Assembly (NCBI RefSeq): GCF_010500845.1 | Contig: NZ_JAAAMI010000001.1 | Coordinates: 868,001-932,000 of the forward strand | DNA: 64,000 bases | DNA from: Flagellimonas sediminis | GTDB taxonomy: Bacteria; Bacteroidota; Bacteroidia; Flavobacteriales; Flavobacteriaceae | Direction of reading: 5' to 3' | Shown here: positions 42,230 through 51,266 of the stretch, piece by piece | Numbering within the stretch: the first letter of the stretch is position 1 | Layout: each line of letters opens with the position of its first letter | Translations under genes and position numbers: made by a program | Notes under the pieces: model-generated | Told to the model about the DNA's origin: nothing | Seen by the model: the letters and a program-made list of their open reading frames with translations, nothing else | Databases searched by the model: none

Positions 42230-44353
42230 TTATTTGTGCAGTGCCAACTGAATCCGTTTTCTGGGGACATCCACATCCAACACCTTAACGATCACTTGTT
42301 GATGAAGGCTTACATGTTCGTTGACATCCTTTACAAAAGTATCGGATAGGTTGGAGATATGGATCAGGCCACTTTCCTTGATGCCAACATCCACAAAACA
42401 ACCAAAATTGGTGATGTTGTTCACGATACCGGGCAGCAATTGCCCTTGTCGCAGATCCGTAATTTCCCTGATGTTTTGGTCAAAAGTGAACACCTTGGCT
42501 TTCTCCCTCACATCCAAACCTGGTTTTTCCAACTCCTTTACAATATCCTCCAAAGTCGGCATGCCAATGGTTTCCGTGCAATAGGATTTTAGATTGATGC
42601 GCTGCAGGGCAACCTTGTTGCCAACGATTTCCTGAAGTGGAATTTTTTGGTCCTTCGCCATTTTGGCAACCAAACCATAACTTTCAGGGTGTACCGAGGA
42701 GTCATCCAAAGGATTATCCCCATTTTTGATGCGTAAAAAACCGGCACTCTGTTCAAAGGCCTTACCGCCCAAACGGGCCACTTTTTTGATTTCATCCCGG
42801 TTTTTAAAAGCCCCATTTTCATTGCGATAAGCCACAATGTTTTCCGCCAATTTGGGTCCAATTCCAGAAACGTAACTGAGTAGGGGAACACTTGCCGTGT
42901 TGATGTTGACGCCTACAGCGTTCACACAACTTTCCACTACCGTATCCAAAGAGGATTTCAATTGAGTTTGGTCCACATCGTGCTGGTATTGACCCACCCC
43001 GATGGATTTGGCATCGATCTTCACCAGTTCGGCCAACGGATCGGCCAATCTGCGACCAATGGAGACCGCTCCCCGAACGGTAACATCATAATTGGGAAGC
43101 TCATCCCTTGCAATTTTGGAAGCGGAATAGATGGAGGCTCCTGCCTCACTCACCACAAATACTTCAATCGGTTTTTTAAAGGGAATGCGTTTGATCAATT
43201 GCTCCGTTTCGCGCGATGCGGTCCCGTTGCCAATGGCAATGGCCTCAATTTTATAGGCATCCACCAAGGAACTTATTTTTTTAATGGCCCCAGTTCGGTC
43301 ATTTTGCGGAGCATGGGGATAAATGGTTTCGTTGTGTTTCAGATCGCCCTGTTCGTCCAAACAGACCACTTTACACCCCGTCCGGAACCCAGGGTCGATG
43401 GCCAAAATGCGTTTTTCGCCCAAGGGTGCACCAAGGAGCAGTTGTTTTAGGTTTTTGGAGAACACCTGAATGGCGGCCAAGTCCGCTTTTTCTTTTGAAA
43501 CACTTAAAAGTTCGTTGGAAAGGGAAGGGAACAAAAGCCTTTTGTAGGCATCTGCAATGGCCAATTCGATTTGTTCGGTACAGGCATTGTTCGATTTGAT
43601 CAAACGGCGTTCCATATTCTGAAGGGCACGCTCTTCGTCGATTTCGATTTTCACCCGGATGAACCCTTCCTTTTCTGCCCTCATGATGGCCAAAAACCGG
43701 TGGGAGGGGCAACGGTCCAAAGGTTCGCTCCAATCAAAATAATCCTGGAATTTTTGGGCTTTCTCGTCGTCTTTCTTGGTTTTTACGACTTTGGTCGTAA
43801 TCAAGGCATGGCGTTCCAATTGGCCACGTAATTGATTGCGGATATCGCCCCGTTCGTTGATCCATTCGGCGATGATGTGGCGGGCACCTTCCAAGGCTTC
43901 ATCCTCGTTCTGGACTTCCTTGTTGAGGTATTTGGAGGCAATGAACTCGATTTCATCGGCATTTTGCGCCATGATGATTTTGGCCAACGGTTCCAACCCA
44001 TTTTTACGGGCGGTTTCCGCTTTAGTCTTTTTACTTTTTTTGAAAGGAAGGTATAGGTCTTCCAAACTGGTCAAGTCCATACAGCCCAAAAACTTGGCCT
44101 TGAGGTCCGGGGTGAGGGCTCCCTGTTCTTCCACCGCCTTTATGATGGCCGCCTTTCTTTTTTCGAGGGCCTCAAACTGGGTCTTGTATTGCACAATGGC
44201 CCCGATCTGGACTTCATCCAAATTTCCCGTACGTTCCTTACGGTATCGGGAAATAAACGGAATGGTACAATCCTCGTTCAAAAGTGCCACGGTATGCTCC
44301 ACACTTTTTTCCGGTAATTGGGTGTGCTGGACGATATAGGGTACGAGTTGCAT
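42230..44353 (-). CDS. tex: Tex-like transcription accessory/S1 RNA-binding protein
   Basis: A 707-residue protein of the usual Tex length. The N-terminal helical domain (EKSVEHTVALLNEDCTIPFISRYRKERTG split here) is followed by a YqgF-like RNase H fold (ILAIDPGFRTGCKVVCLD near 322), helix-hairpin-helix repeats (LLSYVSGIGPKLAENIVAYR) and a C-terminal S1 domain (LPGIVNNITNFGCFVDVG, about 630-700). Tex binds nucleic acid and influences transcription. It is essential in some species but not in others. Gene order tex-HDAC-like is on one transcript. Confidence 0.95.
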   Translation of the reverse strand: MQLVPYIVQHTQLPEKSVEHTVALLNEDCTIPFISRYRKERTGNLDEVQIGAIVQYKTQFEALEKRKAAIIKAVEEQGALTPDLKAKFLGCMDLTSLEDLYLPFKKSKKTKAETARKNGLEPLAKIIMAQNADEIEFIASKYLNKEVQNEDEALEGARHIIAEWINERGDIRNQLRGQLERHALITTKVVKTKKDDEKAQKFQDYFDWSEPLDRCPSHRFLAIMRAEKEGFIRVKIEIDEERALQNMERRLIKSNNACTEQIELAIADAYKRLLFPSLSNELLSVSKEKADLAAIQVFSKNLKQLLLGAPLGEKRILAIDPGFRTGCKVVCLDEQGDLKHNETIYPHAPQNDRTGAIKKISSLVDAYKIEAIAIGNGTASRETEQLIKRIPFKKPIEVFVVSEAGASIYSASKIARDELPNYDVTVRGAVSIGRRLADPLAELVKIDAKSIGVGQYQHDVDQTQLKSSLDTVVESCVNAVGVNINTASVPLLSYVSGIGPKLAENIVAYRNENGAFKNRDEIKKVARLGGKAFEQSAGFLRIKNGDNPLDDSSVHPESYGLVAKMAKDQKIPLQEIVGNKVALQRINLKSYCTETIGMPTLEDIVKELEKPGLDVREKAKVFTFDQNIREITDLRQGQLLPGIVNNITNFGCFVDVGIKESGLIHISNLSDTFVKDVNEHVSLHQQVIVKVLDVDVPRKRIQLALHK

Positions 44354-44438
44354 TTTCCTTTTTTGAATAGTAGGTCATGCCTCCTTCTTTAATATTTGGG
44401 TCTAGAAAGAGGATTAAAATATATTAGTTGTTTTGATG

Positions 44439-46565
44439 CTAATTGATGGTCATTCCATTCCCAACCCCATCTTCATCGGGGTTCATGAAAACGAGTTTCC
44501 CCTCTTGGTTTTCCGTCATCAAGATCATGCCCTCGCTTTCCACACCACGGAGTTTTCGGGGTGCTAGATTTACCAGAACAGTCACCTTTTTACCAATGAT
44601 TTCCTCTGGTTTAAAACTTTCGGCAATGCCTGAAACAATGGTTCGGGTATCCAATCCGGTATCGATTTTCAACACCAAAAGTTTGTCGGCCTTTGGCATT
44701 TTTTCCGCTTCCAGAATAGTACCTACCCTCATGTCCATTTTGGCAAAATCTTCGTAGGCAATGGTCTCTTTTTGTGGCATAATCTCTTTTTCAGTTGTAC
44801 CTATGCTGGGTGTAGTCTCAGCATTGGATTTTTTAGTGGCTTCCAGTTTATCCAATTGTTTTTGGATTTCTTCATTCTCAATTTTTCGGAAAAGCAATTC
44901 ACTGGGGTTGAGTTGGTGCCCACCGGGAAGCAAGATGTCTTCTGAGGCAATATCATCCCAATTAATTGATTTCTCGACAGCGCTCGAAATGGCACTATTT
45001 TGGTCATTCTGAGCAAGGCGAAGAATCCCCTTCAATTTAGCTGAAGTAAAGGGTAAAAACGGTTCACTCAACACGGCAAGGCCCGTTGCGATTTGCAATG
45101 CCACATACATGATGGTCTTTACGCGTTCCTCATCGGTTTTGATGAGTTTCCAAGGCTCCTCGTCGGCCAAATATTTGTTGCCCAAACGTGCTAGATTCAT
45201 CAATTCCTGACTCCCTTCACGGAAACGATAACGCTCCAAGGAATTGGACAGAATTTCAGGAAAACCTTTTAGGGCTTCCAAAGTTTCTTTGTCCACTTCT
45301 GAAAGAGCACCAGGAGTTGGAACTATTCCGTTGTAATATTTTTGGGTGAGCACGGCAACCCGGTTCACAAAATTGCCAAAAATGGCCACCAGTTCGTTAT
45401 TGTTGCGTGCCTGGTAATCCTTCCAGGTAAAGTCGTTGTCCTTGGTTTCGGGCGCATTGGCCGTCAAGGCATAACGAAGTACGTCCTGCATATCCGGGAA
45501 TTCTTCCAAATACTCGTGCAACCAAACCGCCCAGTTCTTGGAGGTGGACAACTTGTTTCCTTCCAGGTTCAAAAACTCGTTGGCAGGAACGTTTTCAGGT
45601 AATATAAAATCGCCGTGTGCTTTCAACATACTCGGGAAGATGATGCAATGGAATACGATGTTGTCCTTCCCGATAAAATGCACCAGTTTGGTATCCTTAC
45701 TTTTCCAATAGGGCTCCCAGTCCTTGCCTTCGCGTTCGGCCCATTCTTTGGTGGACGAGATGTATCCAATGGGAGCATCGAACCACACATAGAGTACCTT
45801 TCCCTCACCACCTTCCACAGGTACTGGAATACCCCAGTCAAGGTCACGGGTTACGGCACGGGGTTTCAACCCGTCATCGATCCATGATTTGCACTGGCCG
45901 TAAACGTTGGGTTTCCAATCGGCCTTATGTCCTTCCAAGATCCATTCCTTTAAAAATCCTTCATAGCGATCCAAAGGCAAAAACCAATGCTTGGTTTTTT
46001 TTAGGGAAGGAACGGTTCCGGTTATGGTTGATTTTGGGTTGATGAGATCGGTGGCATTCAACGAGGATCCACAGCGTTCACATTGATCACCGTAGGCTTC
46101 TTCGTTACCACATTTGGGGCACGTTCCGATGACGAAGCGGTCGGCCAAAAATTGCTTGGCCTCATCATCATACAACTGTTCGGTTTCCTCTTCAATAAAA
46201 TCACCTTGTTCGTACAGTTTCACAAAAAAATCGGAAGCTGTTTTATGATGTACTGCTGCCGAAGTCCTGGAATAATTATCGAACGAAATACCAAAATCCG
46301 CAAAAGATTTTTTGATGATGCCGTGGTATTTATCAATTACTTCTTTTGGGGTGACCCCTTCTTTTTTGGCCTTCATGGAAATGGCCACACCGTGTTCATC
46401 GCTCCCACACACAAAGGCCACATCGTTGCCCTTGAGTCTTAAATAGCGCGAATAGATATCCGCAGGAACATAAACCCCGGCCAAATGCCCAATATGGATA
46501 GGGCCATTGGTGTAGGGAAGGGCTGCGGTAATGGTATATCTTGAAGGATTGGTATGCTGGGCCAT
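44439..46565 (-). CDS. metG: Methionyl-tRNA synthetase with C-terminal tRNA-binding domain
   Basis: A 708-residue class I synthetase. The HIGH motif (H24-I-G-H27), the zinc ribbon CPKC...CERC near 147-165, the anticodon region, and the KLSTSK variant of KMSKS are all present. A C-terminal EMAP-like tRNA-binding domain covers about 600-708 ([17 protein letters not shown]). It charges initiator and elongator tRNA-Met. A short dispersed repeat lies in frame near residues 510-530 ([19 protein letters not shown]), between the catalytic core and the C-terminal domain. Confidence 0.95.
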   Translation of the reverse strand: MAQHTNPSRYTITAALPYTNGPIHIGHLAGVYVPADIYSRYLRLKGNDVAFVCGSDEHGVAISMKAKKEGVTPKEVIDKYHGIIKKSFADFGISFDNYSRTSAAVHHKTASDFFVKLYEQGDFIEEETEQLYDDEAKQFLADRFVIGTCPKCGNEEAYGDQCERCGSSLNATDLINPKSTITGTVPSLKKTKHWFLPLDRYEGFLKEWILEGHKADWKPNVYGQCKSWIDDGLKPRAVTRDLDWGIPVPVEGGEGKVLYVWFDAPIGYISSTKEWAEREGKDWEPYWKSKDTKLVHFIGKDNIVFHCIIFPSMLKAHGDFILPENVPANEFLNLEGNKLSTSKNWAVWLHEYLEEFPDMQDVLRYALTANAPETKDNDFTWKDYQARNNNELVAIFGNFVNRVAVLTQKYYNGIVPTPGALSEVDKETLEALKGFPEILSNSLERYRFREGSQELMNLARLGNKYLADEEPWKLIKTDEERVKTIMYVALQIATGLAVLSEPFLPFTSAKLKGILRLAQNDQNSAISSAVEKSINWDDIASEDILLPGGHQLNPSELLFRKIENEEIQKQLDKLEATKKSNAETTPSIGTTEKEIMPQKETIAYEDFAKMDMRVGTILEAEKMPKADKLLVLKIDTGLDTRTIVSGIAESFKPEEIIGKKVTVLVNLAPRKLRGVESEGMILMTENQEGKLVFMNPDEDGVGNGMTIN
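44969..45030 (-). repeat. Dispersed repeat inside the metG coding region
   Basis: The stretch contains CTCGACAGCGCTCGAAATG and GTCATTCTGAGCAAGGCGAAG, both matching the repeats found between genes at 53-59 kb. It is read in frame and adds about 20 residues to the synthetase. Confidence 0.65.
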
Positions 46566-46585
46566 GAAATCTTTAAATTAGGCCC

Positions 46586-46593
46586 CAAAAATA
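46586..46593 (-). promoter_or_regulatory. -7 box (TATTTTTG) ahead of metG
   Basis: An exact TAnnTTTG on the minus strand, 20 nt before the metG ATG, giving a very short leader. No T-box-like or riboswitch structure was recognised in the upstream 140 nt. Confidence 0.45.
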
Positions 46594-46709
46594 CTGAATT
46601 TAGCGGGATCGGTCATAAAAAAGGACACCTCCGAAAATGCGACCCGTATTGGGGTGTGGGGTGCATTCTCGAAGGTATCCGAAAATAGATAACAAAATGT
46701 CCCGCTTCT

Positions 46710-48428
46710 TTAGGAAATCATCACTGATTTACTCATTTTTTTACCTGCAATAGATATTCTGTAAATATATTTTCCTGTGGAAAGCGTGTCGCGCATACGA
46801 TCACGGATGTTGATTTCCACTGGGCCTTCCATTAGCATTTCGTTAAAAATGGTACCCACCCGTTGTCCCAAAATATTGAAAAGTTCAATGTCAACATGTG
46901 CAGCCATGGGCATATTCAAATAGATGTTCGGATTTCGGGGTGATGTTGCAGGATAAACAGCTGCATGTACTATCCCGTCCAAAATATCCGGATTTGGGTT
47001 TTCTGGGTCTGGACTCGGCGGGGTATCCGGCAATATCGGTGGATCGTTGTCCATGGCAATGTCGTCAAACGGTTCCCCGCTACAACTAAATCCTAAATTG
47101 ATGGCCTTGTATTGGTAGCCCAGCAAATGTTGCTCTACGGAAGTTCTTGGCACGCATAGCCATTCGGCCAATACGGTGCCATAAAGGTCCCTAAAGTCCA
47201 TGGTGTATTCTAAATTACCTCTATCGTTGGGGTCGTCGAGTGAAGGGTGATCACCCACAAAGGCACTGCCGTTCAATCCCGATCCAAAGAAAAGGGTAGG
47301 GGCAGCCTTACCGTGATCCGTGCCGTTGGATCCGTTTTCAAAAATCCTTCGACCAAACTCGGAGAAGGTCATGCTCAATACCTTATCGTCTTGCTGGGTA
47401 AAGGCAATGTCTTCATAAAAATTATTGATGGCAATAGATAGGTTGGACATCAACCTTTCATGCACTATGGGTTGGTTTCCGTGGGTATCAAATCCTCCCA
47501 TGGAGATCATGTACACTTTGGTGCCCAAATTACCTTTGATCAATCGGGCCAACAATGCCAACTGCCTTGCGAACCCATTGTCTTGGTATTGCACTTGGTT
47601 CTGCCCTCTCATATAGGCATCGTGGATGATACCGGCATACTCATAGGTCGTGTTCGCAACTCCCCTTAAAAAACGAAGTTGGTCACCGTACATACAATCG
47701 TCAAAAGGGGCATTTTCTATGTCATAAAAGGCACCTGTTTGGGCGATTTGCTCCAACTGGTCAATGTTGTTGGTCACAAAGGCGTAGTTGGTTTCCTCAC
47801 CCTGAAAAATAAGGTTGGCCAAATTCCCGATCTGGATCGCTGCCGGAGCAGCTGGTGGGTTGATGAGGTAATCTGGATAGAGTTCCTCAAAATGTCTGCC
47901 CATCCATCCGGTGTTTTCTCCTGAAAAACCAGTGGTGGTCAAATCGGTGTTGGCAAAAATGTCCGATCCCGTAAAGTGGGACAAGCTTTGGTTTTGATAG
48001 CCTACACCATGCACCGCCTTGAACTGGCCATCGCCCCAAAGGGATTCCAGGGCACTCATGTAGGTGGGCACCCCAAAATCGTTGGTAAGTTTTAGGACCT
48101 TGCTTTCTGGAATATAGATGTTGGGCCGTGCATTGGCATAAGAATCATATTGTTGGATCGGGATAACGGTACTCAAACCGTCATTTCCTCCCGATAATCT
48201 GATCAGGATCAAAATATTATCGGTCTCCGCTGCTGCCACAGCCGCGGTAAATGGGGATGGGGCAGAGGCCGATAGCAAATGGCTCCCCAGGAACATGGAA
48301 CCTGAACCTGCAATTCCGAGGGCTTGTAAAAAGGACCTTCGGCTCCATTTGGTGTGTTCCTGGTCATGACCTTCGTGTTCAAGACCTTTGTATGGGAAAG
48401 TATTGTGGGTATGATGGGTATCGCACAT
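46710..48428 (-). CDS. DUF1501 protein with Tat signal and T9SS sorting domain
   Basis: The ATG at 48428 gives 572 residues. A twin-arginine signal (R30-R31 in SRRSFLQALG) is followed by the DUF1501 (sulfatase/phosphatase-like) fold: NILILIRLSGGNDGL near 75, MGGFDTHGNQ, SEFGRRIFENGSNGTDHGKA. The last 80 residues are a type IX secretion C-terminal sorting domain (HVDIELFNILGQRVGTI, closing with SKSVMIS). The protein should cross the inner membrane by Tat and the outer membrane by T9SS. It lies seven bases after the DUF1800 gene on the same strand, a pair conserved in many marine bacteria. Its substrate is unknown. Confidence 0.9.
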   Translation of the reverse strand: MCDTHHTHNTFPYKGLEHEGHDQEHTKWSRRSFLQALGIAGSGSMFLGSHLLSASAPSPFTAAVAAAETDNILILIRLSGGNDGLSTVIPIQQYDSYANARPNIYIPESKVLKLTNDFGVPTYMSALESLWGDGQFKAVHGVGYQNQSLSHFTGSDIFANTDLTTTGFSGENTGWMGRHFEELYPDYLINPPAAPAAIQIGNLANLIFQGEETNYAFVTNNIDQLEQIAQTGAFYDIENAPFDDCMYGDQLRFLRGVANTTYEYAGIIHDAYMRGQNQVQYQDNGFARQLALLARLIKGNLGTKVYMISMGGFDTHGNQPIVHERLMSNLSIAINNFYEDIAFTQQDDKVLSMTFSEFGRRIFENGSNGTDHGKAAPTLFFGSGLNGSAFVGDHPSLDDPNDRGNLEYTMDFRDLYGTVLAEWLCVPRTSVEQHLLGYQYKAINLGFSCSGEPFDDIAMDNDPPILPDTPPSPDPENPNPDILDGIVHAAVYPATSPRNPNIYLNMPMAAHVDIELFNILGQRVGTIFNEMLMEGPVEINIRDRMRDTLSTGKYIYRISIAGKKMSKSVMIS

Positions 48429-48435
48429 GGTGGGG

Positions 48436-49950
48436 TTATTTAAGTTGAAATTCAGGTTCTCTGGACAAATGGCGTAACAGGATATAAACCTGTGTGGGGG
48501 GCTCTGCACTCAATTGCAGCATCCATTCCCCTGTACCGCCGGGAGTATAGTCCGGAGAATAGTATTCCTCAGGTACGTCATCAATCTTGAAGGCATCCAT
48601 GGCCCTTTCAAAATCGGCATCCGTCAAAAGGCCCTTTGGGGTGAACTTATCCACCAATGCCTTTACCACAATTTCTGGATTGCTCGTATTGCTATTGGCC
48701 GGACCTACAGCGTCCATGGCCAAAGTTCTGAACTGTTCAGGATCGTTTTGGAAGAAACGGTCAATGAACACCTCCATGGTCAACCAACGGCCAATGATGA
48801 AATTGGTGTTGATCCAAGTTCTGTCCCTTTGCCATCCTTCCACCTCTGGGGGTTGAAAGAAGGTCTGACCTATAAGTGAACAAGAATCCACTAAATTGAT
48901 GACATCCATGTCATCATAAGCGAAGTTGGTCTCCTTTATAAAGTTAAAATAGAGGTCCGCAGGACTCTTGATGATGACCCCAATGGCGGTCTCATCAAAA
49001 AAGTGCTGGCTCTTGAAAAGTTGTCGGATAACCGGGGCAATATCAAAATTGTTGGAAATGAAAGTTTGGGCCAACCCATCAATGATCTGAGGGGCAATTC
49101 CGTTACCGTCATCACCGGTAGAATCGGGGTGAACAAAGAATTCATACAGTTTTTTGCAGATGTACCATCCAATTTCATTCGCTCTTTGATTGAATAAAAT
49201 GTCAATCACATCATCATAGCCCCAATTTCCAGTTTGACCAAAAATGGTCTTGTTTCCGGTATTGAATTCGGTAGGGTCAAAGGTTACCTGTGTACATCCT
49301 TCTTCTCCTCTTTCGGTATAACCTGAAAGTGCTTTCGCGGTCTCAATAATGTCTTGTTCCGTATAGTTGTTGCCCTCGCCAAGGGTAAAAAGCTCATAGA
49401 GCTCACGGGCGTAGTTTTCGTTTGGGTTGTTTCCTCGGTTGCTTACGCCATCCAAATAATACAACATGGCACTGGTAAGACCAATTTCGCTGGTGAAGGT
49501 CTTAAAGTTGCCCAAGGCATTACGTTGAAGGCAATTGATGTAATAATAAAGGAACTGGTTACAGTTATAAACTTCCAACTGGGTCACAAAGTGGTTGCTC
49601 CAGAAGAAACTAAGCCTGTCTCGAAGACCGTTGTCCAGTAAGGCATTACCGTACTGGGTGGTAAATTCTTCTTGTTGGGCCCGTCTCATTTGTCCGGCAA
49701 GGTCGTCATCGGCGGGGTAGTTGGCATTGTTCCAGTTGGCCCAAGCAGGCGCGGGAATCAGGGCAGCCGACAGGGCCTGGTTGACCAAGCTGTCCACGAG
49801 TGTACTGGCAGATTGTCCAACAGCAGCATTAATGGTCTCCACAGAGGCACTAAAACCGAGTCTTCGGTACAAGTGGGCCGCACGCAACTCATCCAAGGGA
49901 GTGTTGTACGGTGCCAAAGTTGAGGTATTACAATTGATGAAGTACTCCAT
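48436..49950 (-). CDS. DUF1800-family protein
   Basis: A 504-residue helical protein of the DUF1800 family, recognised from LYRRLGFSASVETINAAVG near the N-terminus, FFWSNHFVTQ, NENYARELYELFTLGE (about 190-205) and ALSGYTERG. It has no signal peptide of the usual form. DUF1800 and DUF1501 proteins are nearly always adjacent and are thought to work together at the cell surface. The next gene begins seven bases after its stop. Confidence 0.92.
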   Translation of the reverse strand: MEYFINCNTSTLAPYNTPLDELRAAHLYRRLGFSASVETINAAVGQSASTLVDSLVNQALSAALIPAPAWANWNNANYPADDDLAGQMRRAQQEEFTTQYGNALLDNGLRDRLSFFWSNHFVTQLEVYNCNQFLYYYINCLQRNALGNFKTFTSEIGLTSAMLYYLDGVSNRGNNPNENYARELYELFTLGEGNNYTEQDIIETAKALSGYTERGEEGCTQVTFDPTEFNTGNKTIFGQTGNWGYDDVIDILFNQRANEIGWYICKKLYEFFVHPDSTGDDGNGIAPQIIDGLAQTFISNNFDIAPVIRQLFKSQHFFDETAIGVIIKSPADLYFNFIKETNFAYDDMDVINLVDSCSLIGQTFFQPPEVEGWQRDRTWINTNFIIGRWLTMEVFIDRFFQNDPEQFRTLAMDAVGPANSNTSNPEIVVKALVDKFTPKGLLTDADFERAMDAFKIDDVPEEYYSPDYTPGGTGEWMLQLSAEPPTQVYILLRHLSREPEFQLK

Positions 49951-50121
49951 AGCAATGTCTGGCGTTAATTAGGTACATAGTTTTGGGGCAACTATATGTT
50001 TATGCTAATGTTGGATGTGGTTCAATTGGGCCAACAAATTACAATCTAAACGTTTCAATGTCCGTGAACTACCAAATTTTTCGACGAAATGCATATTTTT
50101 TTTTGATATTGTATTTTTTCT

Positions 50122-50481
50122 ATGGCAACACATAACGATTTTGGAACGTTTGGCGAACAGAAAGCCATTGATTATCTGAGAGATAAGGGGTATGAGATTT
50201 TGGCCCAAAATTACCGTTACTTGAAAGCGGAAATTGATATTGTAGCCAAGAAGGGGAACGTATTGGCCATGGTGGAGGTAAAGTCAAGGAACATGGGGTT
50301 TCTGGAAGATATGACTGCTGTGATCAATGCCAAAAAAATCAAACTTTTGATCCTTGCCGCCCATCAATTTGTAATGGATAACGATCTGGACCTTGAGGTG
50401 CGTTTTGATGTCATAAAAGTGATAAAAATGAAGGACAAAACGGTTTTGGAACATCTGGAAAACGCATTTCATTATTTTTAA
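50122..50481 (+). CDS. YraN-family (UPF0102) endonuclease-like protein
   Basis: A 119-residue protein of the UPF0102 family. The core EIDIVAKKGNVLAMVEVKSR (with spaced D and E-x-K residues typical of the PD-(D/E)xK nuclease fold) is present, preceded by GEQKAIDYLRDKGYEIL. Function is unproven, but the fold suggests a role in DNA repair or recombination. It is a single gene upstream of the ACT-like gene on the same strand. Confidence 0.92.
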   Translation: MATHNDFGTFGEQKAIDYLRDKGYEILAQNYRYLKAEIDIVAKKGNVLAMVEVKSRNMGFLEDMTAVINAKKIKLLILAAHQFVMDNDLDLEVRFDVIKVIKMKDKTVLEHLENAFHYF

Positions 50482-50484
50482 CCA

Positions 50485-50516
50485 TTTGTTTGTTTTATAA
50501 CAATATGTTATTTTTG
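50485..50516 (+). promoter_or_regulatory. Full Bacteroidetes-type promoter
   Basis: TTTG at 50485-50488 and the exact -7 box TATTTTTG at 50509-50516 are 20 nt apart, matching the TTG-N19-21-TAnnTTTG pattern. It lies 18 nt before the ATG of the next gene. Confidence 0.65.
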
Positions 50517-50533
50517 CACCAAACCAATCCTCA

Positions 50534-51193
50534 ATGAAAACAATATCAGCAGTAGTTGAGCACTACATTAAGAAAAAACCATTCCTCCAAACGGCTCTGG
50601 CTCAGGGTATTATTAACCTCACTTCCCTTTCCCGTCAGATCAAACCGGAAATTGCCGATGAATTGGGCAAAGATGTAAAGGATGGAGCCATTGTGATGGC
50701 CTTAAAGCGTCTTTCCGATGACTTGGAGTTCCGCGCAACGCACAAGATCGTAAAGGTTCTAAAGAACATCGGTGAGATTACCGTACGATCCAACTTGTCC
50801 GATTATACCTTTTTGGCATCTGATACCATACTGGAGCAACAGGCCAAATTGTTGGAAGAGGTGAATGCCAACCAAGATGTGTTCTATACTTCTTCCCGAG
50901 GGGTGAACGAGATCAATATTGTGATCAGTAACATTATGGACAGTGTGGTGGAAAAGTATTTTAAGCACGAACGCTGTACCCAAAAGGCAGAAGGACTTTC
51001 CTCCATTACCGTGAAATTGCCCGCCGAGAACGTGTCCGTTCCCGGTATCTATTACTTTATTTTTCAAAGATTGGCCTGGGAAGGTATCGTACTTTATGAA
51101 GTGATCTCTACTACCAACGAATTTACCATTTTGGTAAACGATGAGCAGGTGGATGTGGCCTTTAAGACCATCAAAGACCTGAAATTGCTTTAA
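50534..51193 (+). CDS. ACT-like regulatory protein
   Basis: A 219-residue protein with an N-terminal helical part (VVEHYIKKKPFLQTALAQGI) and two ACT-like beta-alpha-beta units in the second half (INIVISNIMDSVVEKYF, then GIYYFIFQRLAWEGIVLYEVISTTNE). In flavobacteria close relatives are often labelled 'aspartate kinase', but no kinase domain is present. An ACT pair suggests amino acid sensing or protein dimerisation. It has its own strong promoter. Confidence 0.75.
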   Translation: MKTISAVVEHYIKKKPFLQTALAQGIINLTSLSRQIKPEIADELGKDVKDGAIVMALKRLSDDLEFRATHKIVKVLKNIGEITVRSNLSDYTFLASDTILEQQAKLLEEVNANQDVFYTSSRGVNEINIVISNIMDSVVEKYFKHERCTQKAEGLSSITVKLPAENVSVPGIYYFIFQRLAWEGIVLYEVISTTNEFTILVNDEQVDVAFKTIKDLKLL

Positions 51194-51266
51194 ATTGCAT
51201 GTGCCGGCCATTGGTCTAAACTAAATTGGGAACTCTTTCGTTTTAGAAAGAGACACTTTAGGAAGG

